Source: Amorphophallus konjac (lineage: Eukaryota; Streptophyta; Magnoliopsida; Alismatales; Araceae). From it: DNA of 64,000 nucleotides. The stretch covers positions 120,938,886-121,002,885 of the forward strand of contig CM040126.1 in assembly GCA_022559845.1 (NCBI GenBank), given 5' to 3'. The first letter of the stretch is position 1. Each line of letters starts with the position of its first letter. The position numbers were made by a program, and so were the translations under genes. The notes beneath the pieces were generated by a model. That model had not been told where the DNA came from and did not search any database. It worked only from the letters and a program-made list of their open reading frames with translations. Positions 54,419 to 64,000 of the stretch are shown here, one piece after another.

Positions 54419-56982
54419 TGTTGGAACGGTGCGATCGATACAGAGGGGGGGTGAATGTATCCCCTTCAAGAAAATTGCCCAAATTAAAAACAATTCGCGT
54501 GCTACTAGATACAGTTGCAGAATAAAGGCTATCGAGTTCAAATAGACATTTGATCGACCAGATGAGCTGTTGACTATACTAGTGGAACCTGATAAAGTCT
54601 AATGCCAAATGACAGTACAATACAAACTAGACTCACTTACCAAGATGTAAAGCTCAAGACCACTGTAACTCGAAACAAGACTATTCAAACAACCTGTGAA
54701 ACAGATAGAAGATATGGAAGAGCACACCACAAGCAAACCACAGAACAAAAGATTTTTTAGGTGTTTCGGTCCTCCAGACCTACATCCACCCCACACTCAA
54801 ACCGAGTGTGGCTTCACTACCAGCTGGGCAACACAGCTTGCCAACAGACGCTGATACACAACTTACCCAGGGGAACAACCTCCCCTCTTCCTCCTACACG
54901 GAGGGAACCTCTAGCAACCCACGGTCACTAGAAACCAGAGACTCACGTCTCTCTTCCTCTATACCAAGAGGGAACCCCACTCGTAGCAGCCCCGCTACCA
55001 GTGAACCAGCCAGTAGCACTCAGCTACCAGCAACCCACCAGAGGCCTAGCCTCTCTTCCTCCTAGCCCGGAGGGAACCCACAAGAAGCCCCGCCTGCTGC
55101 TTGCAAACCGGAGGAACCAGCCTCCCTTCCTCCACATAGAAGGGAACTATCACCAGTAGTATTCTGCTACCAGCACAAACCGGAGACACACCCGTCTCCC
55201 TACTCCTGATCCCTCAGAAGGAACCCGACCTCAGACCAGAGGATCGGAAAAAACAAAGATAACCAGGTGAAAATGAAAAAATAAGAAACGGAAAATATAC
55301 AGCAATCGGAAGGCTGTAAATGAAGAACAAGAATGTAGCACTCAAAGGAGCAGATCTGGCTTGGATTTAATCCAGATGCCAGAGGTCAGATCTTCAATAG
55401 CTTCTTCCTTCTTCTCCACGAACTCTCTCTCTCTCTCTATCTCTCTTTCTTCCTCTCTACTCTCCTTTTCTCTCACGCTATTCTCTCCTTCTTCTCTGCA
55501 ACCCTTTTTCTTCTGCCGGCTCACTCTTCTTCTATTTCTTCTTCTTCTCTTTTTCTTCCTCTTTTCTTTTTCTGGATCGAAGGGCTTTCTGCTCTCCAGG
55601 CTTCTTCTTCGATCGGTCTTCTACAGAGGATGAAGACTCGTATATATAGCAGCAGCAGGCACACTGGGCACGTGTGGCTTCTACATTTCCTGCCCTAGAA
55701 ATTCGGACCACGTGGCAGCATCCTGGTTCACGAGCCAGGCACCTCGGATCACGTGCCCTTCATTAGTACGCTCAGCAACTGGAGTTGAGGTGGCGTCAAC
55801 ACACTTGCTCCAAAGGGTTGACGCAGCCTTCAAAGACATTCGACCAGCAAAACTCAAGTCTGCTGCGTTGACTCCATCAGCCTGCTGCGTTGACGCATCG
55901 GTGATCCAGTGATCAAGTCTTCAGCAGATGGGCGTGCTGCGTCGACGCTCTCAGCATGCTGTGTTGACGCATTGGTGTTCCAGCATCTGAACTTAGATGG
56001 CTTCAGCCCTCTCACGTTTCATGTGGAGTGCGTTGACGCATTGTGCAACTATGTCCACCCTCTGGTCACCTTGTCGATCCATTAACCTACTGCGTCGACG
56101 CCACTTGATGAATGCGTTGATGCACCAGAGTAATCCAGTAAGCTTCTTTCTTGATTGTTTGAACTACTGCGTCCACGCCACTTGATCAAGGCGTTGACGC
56201 ATTGGTGTGTTCCAGCAGCTGAAATTGGATGTCTTCAGCCCTCTTGCGTTAAGGGGTTCATTAGCCTCTTCAGTCCCTGTCAGACAGATGAAACGAAGTC
56301 ATTAGTTCTAAGTATATGCATTGCATTGTATAGACTTTGCTGTGAAGGCGAAAGCAATGTAAAGTATACACAACGCAATGTATAGACTTAATGAATATAA
56401 AGACATCATAAGACTCAGATGAACACAGGCGGTGTATAGACTTAATGTGTTCACTGGTGGATGTACACCCTTGCCCACTGTACAGACATTGAAAACGTGA
56501 AGCCAGTGTACAGACTTAAGAACAGTTCAATGTATTGACTTAGCGTTGTATAGACTTTGAGTCAAGAAGACCAATGTGTGGGCTTACTATAAAGAACAAT
56601 GTTCTGATGGGTCGACGCATCAGCAAGGGTGGGTCGACCCACCACTGTCCATACTATCCAAAACAGAGTGTAGATAGATGAAGATTGAACTAAAGAGTCG
56701 ACGCATCAGCTCAAGGAGTTGACGCACTGCTATGGAGACTGTGTAGACAGAGTGTAGACAGAATTAAGTAGAGCATGTTATCTGACAGCCCTATGAACTC
56801 CATACATTTACATGATAAAACATGAATTTATCGTGCATATAAAAGAAAGCATTATGATCAGAGAATGACTAAATAATAGCATGATGACACACAGCAAGAT
56901 GACTCACAGTGATTAACTCACATCAAAAATCAATCATCAAAACCACCATTAAAACCATCATCAAAACCACAGGGGCACAACA
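54419..56982 (-). repeat. 5' LTR of Sirevirus-like element
   Basis: 2564 bp, same length as the 3' copy. TATA box at 55640-55649 (minus), palindromes at 55790-56735, GTATAGACTT motifs at 56325-56560. Confidence 0.95.
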
Positions 56983-56987
56983 TGAAC
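56983..56987. repeat. Right target-site duplication of Sirevirus (TGAAC)
   Basis: Matches 47812-47816. Confidence 0.95.
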
Positions 56988-58536
56988 GACAAAAGAATGC
57001 AGCCTGCCAAAGTGCAAAAGCCGAAGAAAATCAATACACAAGGGTCCTCTCGGACTGCTGAAGCCTCAGGTCATCTGATAAGAGCGTCAGGGACTCCACC
57101 TCAGGATGGTCGGAAGAAATCCACAACAAACCAGCAGTGCCGTTTGGCCTGCCCAACGAACCGGTATCGACTCAGTCGTGCCAAAAAAACCCCGTCTATC
57201 GTCTGATCATGGAGAGAATGTACTTGGTGGTCTGCCACATGGAAAGAAACCCTCCTAAGGTGAAGAAATGTCTCTTGCCCCTCGTAACAAGATGTCGAAG
57301 GTCATATCAGTAGAAGACCGGAGTGACCCGGCGTGGGTATGTCTTCCTACTAGACAGGTCTGTTAGTGACCAAATAGCTACCCAACCAAGGCGAAAGCAC
57401 CCCGGGGAGTGATCCAACCTCTGGGAATGTTACGAGTACAAATGAAGTCAACCCGGTAGCGCAGATCACAGTGCCGAAGGCCGTATCAGCAGGAAACCCG
57501 AGTATCCGAACTAAGGGCACGATGGATGCCGGTATTGGCCGTTCAGTGGCCTAAAGGCTTTCCTGATGTTTCTCATAGCAGTTCTACAGGACCACGATGA
57601 GATGAAAGTTCAAGTTGACTCTCGGAGCCAGTCCGAGATCCGGGGGGCCGAGACCGGCCCGAACAAACGCAATAAGAGGTTAATCCGGCGCGCCCCTTAC
57701 CCGGCGCGCTCTACTGCCATCGGCGTGCCCCCTACTTGGCGCACTCCTTTCCATTGGCACTTCACGTCCGGCACGCATGTGGCAAGGCCTTTAACCGGCG
57801 CGCTCTTCACCCCCCCCCCCCCGCGCCAGATGAAGCCACACCGCTTGAACCTATAAGAAGGGTTCATTCGAAGAAAGAGAAGAGGGAGCGAGTAGCAAGG
57901 CAGATATAGTGAGTGTAAAGAGAGAAAAAAATAGAAAGAAGTCAGAGAGTAGAGACTTGGAGAAAAAGAAAGCTGAGTGAGGCTTCCTTGGGCTGTCATC
58001 CGCCATTCATCAACGGAAGAGAGAGGTTCAGAGCGAGGAGAGGGGGAGAGCATTCCGATACTCTGTTCCCATCGTGAAGAACAAAGATCGGTGTGTGGAG
58101 ATCGCTTCGTTTTTCTTCTTCCCCCTTTCTGCTAATATCTATGCTGAGTGATGTAATGAAATGGGCGATGATATGAGCCCATAGTTCTTTCCCTATTAAA
58201 CCTTTTTTTTTCTTTAGCATTTGCTCCATGTATTTACTCTTCCTCTTCTAGTATAGCGATGTAATCAATTGGCTTTTGTGCGACAACGCCAGTCTGCGTC
58301 TGTCCATTTTCATTTGGGGTTTACCCCTTCTTTACCTATGTGATGGCATCTGGGTTTGAATGAGAACAATAATGTATGATTGAGCTTATCCATCTTCTCT
58401 GTTGCATTTATTTTCATATCGCCCGTTACCGTTGCTTGATTTCTTCTATCGATACGGAACACGCCCTGGGCTAACCAAGGGCTATATCAATCCCCCCAGG
58501 GCTCCTCCCAATGGACTGGTTATATGTTCTACTGCA
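56988..58536 (+). repeat. Rest of 3' LTR of old Tat element
   Basis: Continues from 47816 after the Sirevirus. A TATA box CCTATAAGAAGG lies at 57850-57861 on the + strand, followed by a purine-rich leader (57865-58060), as expected for U3/R of a + strand LTR. GGCGCGC-rich words occur at 57685-57815, with a C10 run near 57820. The end is put at CAACA (58532-58536), which mirrors the TGTTG start, giving an LTR of about 1.6 kb. With no 5' LTR to compare, this end is tentative. Confidence 0.45.
57850..57861 (+). promoter_or_regulatory. TATA box of old Tat 3' LTR
   Basis: CCTATAAGAAGG on the + strand, with a purine-rich transcribed leader after it. Confidence 0.5.
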
Positions 58537-60728
58537 ACAGGCGCATCTCTATGTGTCTCCGGTTGTCCCTATAATCTGGGCGTAGCACGTCTAATGGCAT
58601 AGTTACATTCCTGCAGACCGCCTGCTAACTGCTCGAGCCTTTGCTGCATACGATTACCTATACGTCATATCTCTCTGTGAGCCCCGTGTCTCCCGCGCTC
58701 AGGGGCAACCCCCCAGACGCTGACAAATTAGCCTCTATGTGCCCAGTTTACCATCCAGTTTAATGGCCGAATGATTGGCACTGCATTTTCTTTGCCTCCC
58801 CTGAGAAGGATAAGGTGAGGGTCTATTCGATGTGGCCCATCCCTCTTTCCTCCTACGCGGGTGATATCAAGATGCTACCACAGTCGCTCCGTTTGGTTTT
58901 CTCGACGATGACAGTCCAGTGACCCGGGGGGGGGGGACATCCCCATCAAACACTCACGCCATCTCTTTCTTTGAATCACCACGAGGCCATGGGATCCTGC
59001 CTTTCTGTGGCGTGGAGCACTATGAGCCATAGAAGGTGAATAGAAATGGGTTTACTGACCTGACATTAAATCCACATTCCTTTGAGGGAATGATGGTGGC
59101 CGTGGCTAAGGAACCTCTTGTAGGCTAGCCCTCGAGGACTCCTCTCATTCTAACCGTCCCTTTGAGCAATCTCTTTGGCCCGTGGAACATTGGTGCCCCT
59201 CATAGGCTAGCCCTCGGGGTTTCCATCCATCTGGGTCTGCCGATCACCGTCTTGGTCTCCCAGCTTTAAGGAGCTTACCCCAGTTTCTGTGGGAATGTCT
59301 CAACTTTCCCCCCTCAACCTTCTGGGTATGGGGAGGTGCTGCCAAAATTTTGTCTAATCACTTAGGCTGAATTCTGATTGAACTTGAGTTATAAGGACTA
59401 TGAGCCTACTTCAAAATAAAGATAGACCGTGCTTGAGTAGGAGCCTCGCACAAATCTCAATCCGTCATGACTGCAGTACAATTGGAACCTGAATCCACTT
59501 AGTAATCAACCCTAACTAACATAAAAAAGAAAAAATGATGAACAAAGTCATGATGTAGCTCAAATTTACCTGAAGCTCATAATTCTGCCCAAATCCGGCG
59601 CGCCCTTATCCGGCGCCCATGCCCCCCGTGCCGTTTTAGCTCCACACTCAAATACCATCAAAACCTCAACGGTCTTCACCCAGTGCGACCTAATTCAACG
59701 CACCCGTCCCCTCTCAGCGCCGTTCAAGCCCCTTATGGGACCACGCCATTTCACCCCTTTTCCTACAGTACCCCACACCGTTTTAGACCTATCCCTACGC
59801 TCCCTCACATTGGATTATGATATACCACACCCCGCGCCGTTTTAATCCTACACTCATACTTCTACCAACCAATTTACCCCCCCCCCCCATTTCTCTATCT
59901 CACTTAATTCATGAATGCTCCATAATTAATCAACAAAAAAAATCATTGATGGCTCCCGATCGTAAGCTATTTCGGGTCTATTTCTGCCATGCATCTGTAC
60001 ATACATGAATGTTTGCTCATTAATGTTGCATATCCATATTTTCTTTTGACTTCTGATAATCCACTCCGGCTTATGTCTATATTCATTCAGCCCCGGGGGC
60101 CCACTATCTTGGCAATTAATCAGGGGTCTTCCTCCTTTTAATATGATGTAATTAATGTGATAGCCTTTATGGTATGACGGACTACCGATCCCGACACGAA
60201 CTTCACTTTCGTCTGACCAAGTCAGATCGAGCGCACAATAAACTTGTCACTTAGTGACTGGCACGCCTACGCGGTAAGCTAATAAAACTAATAAATCAAA
60301 CAAATAAAAGTGACAAATAAAACCCCATCCTCACACCCTCCTAGTTATTTCTATCATCCCTTTATCATTTCTGAGCTCCGCGGTGAGGAAGAGAGCGCCC
60401 GGCCCCGGCCGACCCGGCACATTGAGTGGTCATCGCAGAGAGTGAGTGTGAGTGTACCCGCACCCTCCATGGCGCGTGGTCTTCCCCGTTGCCACACGAA
60501 CCTCCGAACCTAAGGGTGCAATTCCCACTCAACATTGCCCCTAACCCCAACCAGCAAGGGTCTGGTCCTCGTACTCAATCTACCATCCCCGAGTCACCCT
60601 GGGAAAGGGTCGCGCGATGAGTGAGCTAGTCCGCCGAAATCGGGTACCGACCTTCGCTTGGGTGCTTGCGCGTCTAGGTCCGAGGGCCCGTCATTGCATC
60701 TCCACTGTCCCCTGGGCCGTGCCACATC
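58537..60728. other. Unassigned stretch right of old Tat element
   Basis: About 2.2 kb with no gene, RNA or element end that I can name. Contains a G10 run (58926), direct repeats of CTCAT-GGCTAGCCCTCG (about 59115 and 59199), a GCCGTTTTA motif cluster (59600-59850), a C-run near 59880, and a short open frame (60426-60620). The motif cluster hints at a relic of another Tat antisense promoter. Confidence 0.4.
59600..59850. repeat. Second cluster of GCCGTTTTA motifs
   Basis: GTGCCGTTTTAGC, GCGCCGTTCAAG, ACGCCATTTCA, CACCGTTTTAGA and GCGCCGTTTTAATC within 250 bp, in the same orientation as the cluster at 47400-47660 near the PMD-like gene. No clear gene lies on the side where that gene would be. 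Confidence 0.45.
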
Positions 60729-61623
60729 ATGGCAACGCTGGACAACCAAAGTCGCTCGAGGAAGAGGGGTAGGGTCTCTGCTCCGGCTCGAAGTCAGGCC
60801 CCACCACCGCCGTCGTCCGAGGTACCTCCACCTGAGGTTTCGTCGCCGCCACCGGTTGGAGAGTCAGTAATTTCTTCCCCCATGCCCACCCTTATGGTAG
60901 AGGGGCGTGACATGGGCAAAGCTCTCGTTGCTGATGACGCTGATCATCCTAAGCTACCGGAGGTCCCCTCGCGCGCTCTGTTCTTTCCGCCTGAGGATGC
61001 TACGTTCGGGCAGGCGGGAATTGCGACGGTCACAAACCTTGCGAGCAAGAGTGTTCGGTGGTGTGAGTGCTCCGGTGTGTTTAGTTCTGGGGGTGAAGAG
61101 GAGTTGATAGACTTAGCTACGAGGAGTGTGTGCTCGGTCATTAGGGCCTTCAGCTTGTGGAGGCATCACTTCGGTGGCCTTGCCCGGGAGCTGGAGGCCA
61201 ATCAGACCATTCAGGTGGAGCTGTCGGCCAACTGTGAGGTGCTGGAAGAGAGCCTGAAGGTGTCTGAGGCTGAAAACTCTGGGCTTCATGATCAACTACA
61301 TCAGCTGGAACTGGTCCTCGCCGGGATGGAACGAGACCGAGACTTCTTTCGTGTTAAGTATGAGATGGCTGAAGCCCGCGCAGCCAAGTTGGCGGTGCAG
61401 GTATAAGTCACTAAAGCCCGAGCGGAGGAGGTGAAGGTGCAGCTTGCCAAGCTGCGCTCGTCGATGTCCGCTGCTGGCGAGGAGGCAGTGGAGAACTTTC
61501 GCTCCCCTTCGGCCTATCGAGACGAGCTGACCGCGGTTGCTCTGTTGTTCCTTGGGCCGGCACGCGATCGTGGCTTTCGGGAGGGTTGGAGTGCCACCGT
61601 CGTGGCCACAGCTAGAAGCCTTG
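60729..61623 (+). pseudogene. Coiled-coil gene fragment of Tat antisense type, on the + strand
   Basis: ATG 60729 opens 225 codons to TAA 61404, and the same frame goes on to 61623 where an LTR begins. Order: basic Ser/Arg start, a proline-rich part, then coiled coil (LARELEANQTIQVELSANC, LHDQLHQLELVLAGMERD, then VKVQLAKLRSSMSA). The end has SPSAYRDELTAVAL followed by GFREGWSATVV. This tail aligns with GSEAYSADLIVAAL followed by GFRQGYRRAM at the end of the antisense gene of the young Tat element, so both belong to one family. The N-terminal Transposase_28-like half is not found upstream. The C-terminus is cut by the LTR at 61624. It implies a Tat element in minus orientation once stood here. 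Confidence 0.65.
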
Positions 61624-62484
61624 TGTCATGCCCCGAATAAGGCGGAATTATCAAGGCGTGAATAGTTATACATGCAGGTCGATCAAGAGACTCAGATGAT
61701 GAGTATGAACAACAAATGGACAAAATCACATCTTTATTTCATAATCTGACATTTCCAACAAATATCCTTCAAGGACTTACAATACTATTCAAACTCGATA
61801 CATTCATTTATAAGTAGACAGACTGGAAAAGAAACTTATTAAAAACTATCATCTCTCTCATCACTCCAGCCCATTCCCGTCATCTCCAGGATTTCCTGAA
61901 AATTTACAACAATACACAGGGTGAGCTAGAAAGCTCAGTAGGACTTATATCTCTTTACCAGGTCACTTTAAGTAATTAGCATTTTGGATCATCTATATGC
62001 TTTCGAATAAAACAAGTAATAAAATAAATGAAAAATAGAGAACAAGATCAGGAAGTCAAAAATTTCAAGAATAGATATTGTAAAACTCAAGTGTAAGCAT
62101 GAAGATCAATAACAAGTATAGAATTGTAAATATGGCCATGTAATAAGGATATTAACCACTCCGGTAAAAAATGTCATGTATAGGATGTTAAGCATGTAAC
62201 GAGTCAAGCATGTAATACGTGAATTGCCTAGTTCAATCTTGTATGTCAGTTGGTGCAATGTCACACCTGATCATTCAACTCCCTCGGGTACAAGTACTTT
62301 CAAGCTTTACTCGCCTAGGACCAGATCAGGGCCCCCATGTTTACCAGGCATTGAGTATTAGGTGGACCAAAGTCCCATATAATTTTCAGAACAATTCATT
62401 TATAATTATGGCCAATTCGAGTTTCAAGAAAAGCTTAAGAAGCGTAGTATAGCACACAACTAGTCACTTAGTTATGGAGGACTC

Positions 62485-62590
62485 TAGAGGTGGCCCCTAC
62501 AGGCTCAAAAGGTGGCTCCCATTATGTAGCACTTTGCGCCATTTCGGCCTCAAGAGGTGGCTCCCATAACGTAGCACTTTGCCCTGCATG
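62485..62590. repeat. Direct repeat AGGTGGCTCCCAT-A-GTAGCACTTTG
   Basis: Two copies about 48 bp apart (near 62510 and 62558), with a shorter third hint, AGGTGGCCCC, near 62489, inside the minus-strand LTR. Confidence 0.7.
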
Positions 62591-63747
62591 GCACTTACCT
62601 CCTACACTCCCAAACGGTAGTTTATGGCTAAAGTACAGATCTAGCAAAATTTTCATTTTCAAGGACATGTATTATGAAGAAAGGGCATGTAGAATGAAGA
62701 ATAAATGAAGTTTATATGAGAAGTTCAAGGATGATTTAAGGCATCATGTTTAACGATATTAAGATAATAAAGAGAATGAATTTTCGGTCAAGGTGCGATC
62801 AACTCTCGTGAAGAATCTTGTAAAATAAGTTTAGATCAAGTTTTTCTCAGTCGGGTAGTTAGCAGAAAACCAAAGAAAACGCGGCCAGGTAAGAGGTGGG
62901 ACAGTGGGAGACTCCCCTCGTATTCACGAGGTCCTAATTAAGTAACCACTTATCCACTTAAAGCGTTTTCCTGTGGACTTCTAGCCTTAGACACCGATTC
63001 TTCTTGGTGAACTTGCTAGCTACACGATTTTTCGGAGACACGAAAATACGTAAATCGAACGGAAATCATTCCTGTATATTCTAACATGTTCATTTGTGAA
63101 AGAATTTCAATGAAGGAAAAGACATTGAAAAAGATGTCAAGCTTCCAATTGCATAATATGTTCATATATGAAGAGAAGTTGAACGGAGATGTCAAGCTTT
63201 CAGATGGAGCTTAGATAAAAGAGATAGGGTCAATCATGTATAGGAATTGTACGAAAATTAGAGCATAGTTGTTTGAACAATTAACGATGGCTTTACAAGT
63301 TCATTCACCTAGTCATTTCCTTGTTAATAGTATTCTTAAGGCAAGAACATGATTTTAAAATTAAAAATTTATGTTTTGAAATAACGCACATAAATGATGT
63401 AAATCGGGCATGGTTACCATATTCAAATCATGGTCTATATGTGATCCACGTTATTGAAACACGTTATGATAATGAAAACTCCATATTTGAACTTTAAATC
63501 TTAAAATAAACTATAAATACATGATCATGACAATTTTACATAGAATCAAAATACACATGCAAAGAAACATATATGGAGACCTAATTAAGTTTTCGCCTGA
63601 GAGAAAATCTACCTCGTTGAAGATCAAAGAAGAAATTTAAGAACGAAGAATGCTTTCGAACACTCCTCCAACTTCGAGCTTTCTCCCTCTCTCCAACCAG
63701 CAATTCCTCTCAATAGATTTGTGCTTTGAGTAGGAAGAGTCCAGCCC

Positions 63748-63756
63748 TATTTATAG
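63748..63756 (-). promoter_or_regulatory. TATA box of right-hand LTR
   Basis: GGCCTATAAATAGGGC on the minus strand, near consensus, with a leader running left. Confidence 0.65.
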
Positions 63757-63774
63757 GCCAAAATCTCCCACCTA

Positions 63775-63890
63775 CTTCATTCCACCATGTCACTATTACA
63801 CCAACCTTGTTCCACTATTACACCAACCCCATTACACCAACTTTATTCCACTATTACACCAACCCCATTACACCAACTCGTTCCACTATG
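63775..63890. repeat. Short tandem repeats TTCCACTATTACACCAAC
   Basis: Three close copies of CACTATTACACCAAC alternating with CCCATTACACCAAC, in U3 of the minus-strand LTR just upstream of its TATA box. Confidence 0.8.
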
Positions 63891-64000
63891 TGGATGACAT
63901 AATCTATGACCTCATTTATTAATGATGTAAGAATGACCTCATCCATTAGTTATGATTAGATTAAAGCTACTAATTCTCTCTTAAATCGGATGCTATAGTA

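Larger units (their letters stand above)
47817..56982 (-). mobile_element. Sirevirus-like Ty1/copia element lacking pol
   Basis: 9166 bp with a perfect TGAAC duplication and two LTRs of exactly 2564 bp (47817-50380 and 54419-56982). Orientation is minus: next to 54419 lies the initiator-Met-type PBS, and next to 50380 the polypurine tract AAAAAGGGGGAGAT. The 4038-bp interior codes only for Gag (54296-52362) plus about 2 kb of noncoding DNA. Protease, integrase, RT and RNase H are absent, so it must have moved with enzymes of another element. Multiple polypurine tracts, a long Gag with several zinc knuckles and palindromic LTR repeats fit Sireviruses (Maximus/SIRE). LTRs differ by roughly 2% in the first 830 bp. 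Confidence 0.93.
3415..58536 (+). mobile_element. Old Tat-lineage Ty3/gypsy element, broken by four nested insertions
   Basis: Backbone of the window. Pieces on both sides of each insertion read as one element: gag (4689-6082), protease (7190-7776), RT (12541-13275), RNase H (13302-13676 resuming at 24712), archaeal-type RNase H (24888-25184), integrase (25371-26741), tandem-repeat 3' zone (26898-30370), antisense PMD-like gene (46968 back to 30738), polypurine tract (about 47761) and 3' LTR (47775-47816 plus 56988 to about 58536). Two RNase H domains and an antisense gene downstream of pol are known Tat-lineage features. Without the inserts it is about 20.5 kb, large but in the range known for Ogre/Tat elements. 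The 5' LTR and PBS are not recognisable, and the right end is a guess from a CAACA that mirrors the TGTTG start. Confidence 0.7.
61624..64000 (-). mobile_element. Chromovirus-type LTR in minus orientation, cut by window edge
   Basis: Starts TGTCATGCCCCGAATAAG, the mirror of the chromovirus LTR ends (GGGGCGTGACA). On the minus strand it holds the LTR core (62395-62255), a segment ending ...CAGGAAATCCTGGAGATGAC (about 61890) equal in place to one in the solo LTR near 11725, and a TATA box CCTATAAATAGGG at 63745-63757. No PBS lies left of 61624, so this is a 3' LTR or solo LTR. It cuts the coiled-coil gene at 61623. Confidence 0.8.

Noticed and set aside
58780..59360. Possible coding relic of a Tat antisense gene
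   Set aside because: Scattered open pieces give no consistent frame or motif on either strand, so no claim is made.

Overview
The window reads as repeat-rich intergenic DNA from a large-genome flowering plant. Every coding stretch I can recognise belongs to an LTR retrotransposon: Ty3/gypsy of the Tat and chromovirus (Tekay/Del-like) lineages, and a Ty1/copia Sirevirus-like element. Introns are short with canonical GT-AG ends, promoters have plant-type TATA boxes, and two primer-binding sites match the 3' end of plant initiator-Met tRNA. I found no convincing host gene, tRNA or rRNA gene. The species cannot be told from the sequence.

The backbone is one old, heavily mutated Tat-lineage element on the + strand, from about 3415 to about 58536. 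Once later insertions are removed it is about 20.5 kb, and its 5' LTR is missing. In order it holds decayed gag, protease, reverse transcriptase, two RNase H domains and integrase; a 3' untranslated zone of 128-bp and 123-bp tandem repeats with duplicated spacer modules; a large spliced gene on the opposite strand coding for a plant-mobile-domain (PMD-like) protein, with its own TATA promoter; then a polypurine tract and the 3' LTR.

Four later elements sit inside it. They are a solo chromovirus-type LTR (8771-12007); a near-intact Tekay-type chromovirus (13677-24711, TSD TCAAA) with a single stop in its polyprotein; a young Tat element (31013-42131, TSD GGCTG) that landed inside the last exon of the old PMD gene and carries its own two-exon antisense gene; and a pol-less Sirevirus-like element on the minus strand (47817-56982, TSD TGAAC) that landed 42 bp inside the old element's 3' LTR. 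By eye the LTR pairs differ by about 0.6% in the young Tat and about 2-2.5% in the parts compared of the chromovirus and the Sirevirus, so the young Tat came last.

Left of the backbone (about 661-3414) is a diverged Sirevirus-type LTR on the minus strand, swollen by about 50 irregularly spaced copies of a GTATAGACTT motif. Right of it are an unassigned stretch (58537-60728), a + strand relic of the coiled-coil gene type carried antisense by the young Tat element, and a chromovirus-type LTR on the minus strand (61624 to the window end).

The most unusual content is outside pol: two different antisense gene types in two Tat elements, three tandem arrays that share one ancestral unit, spacer modules with GNRA-type hairpins, and dense palindromes with TCGAC or TTGAC cores in LTRs of both superfamilies.
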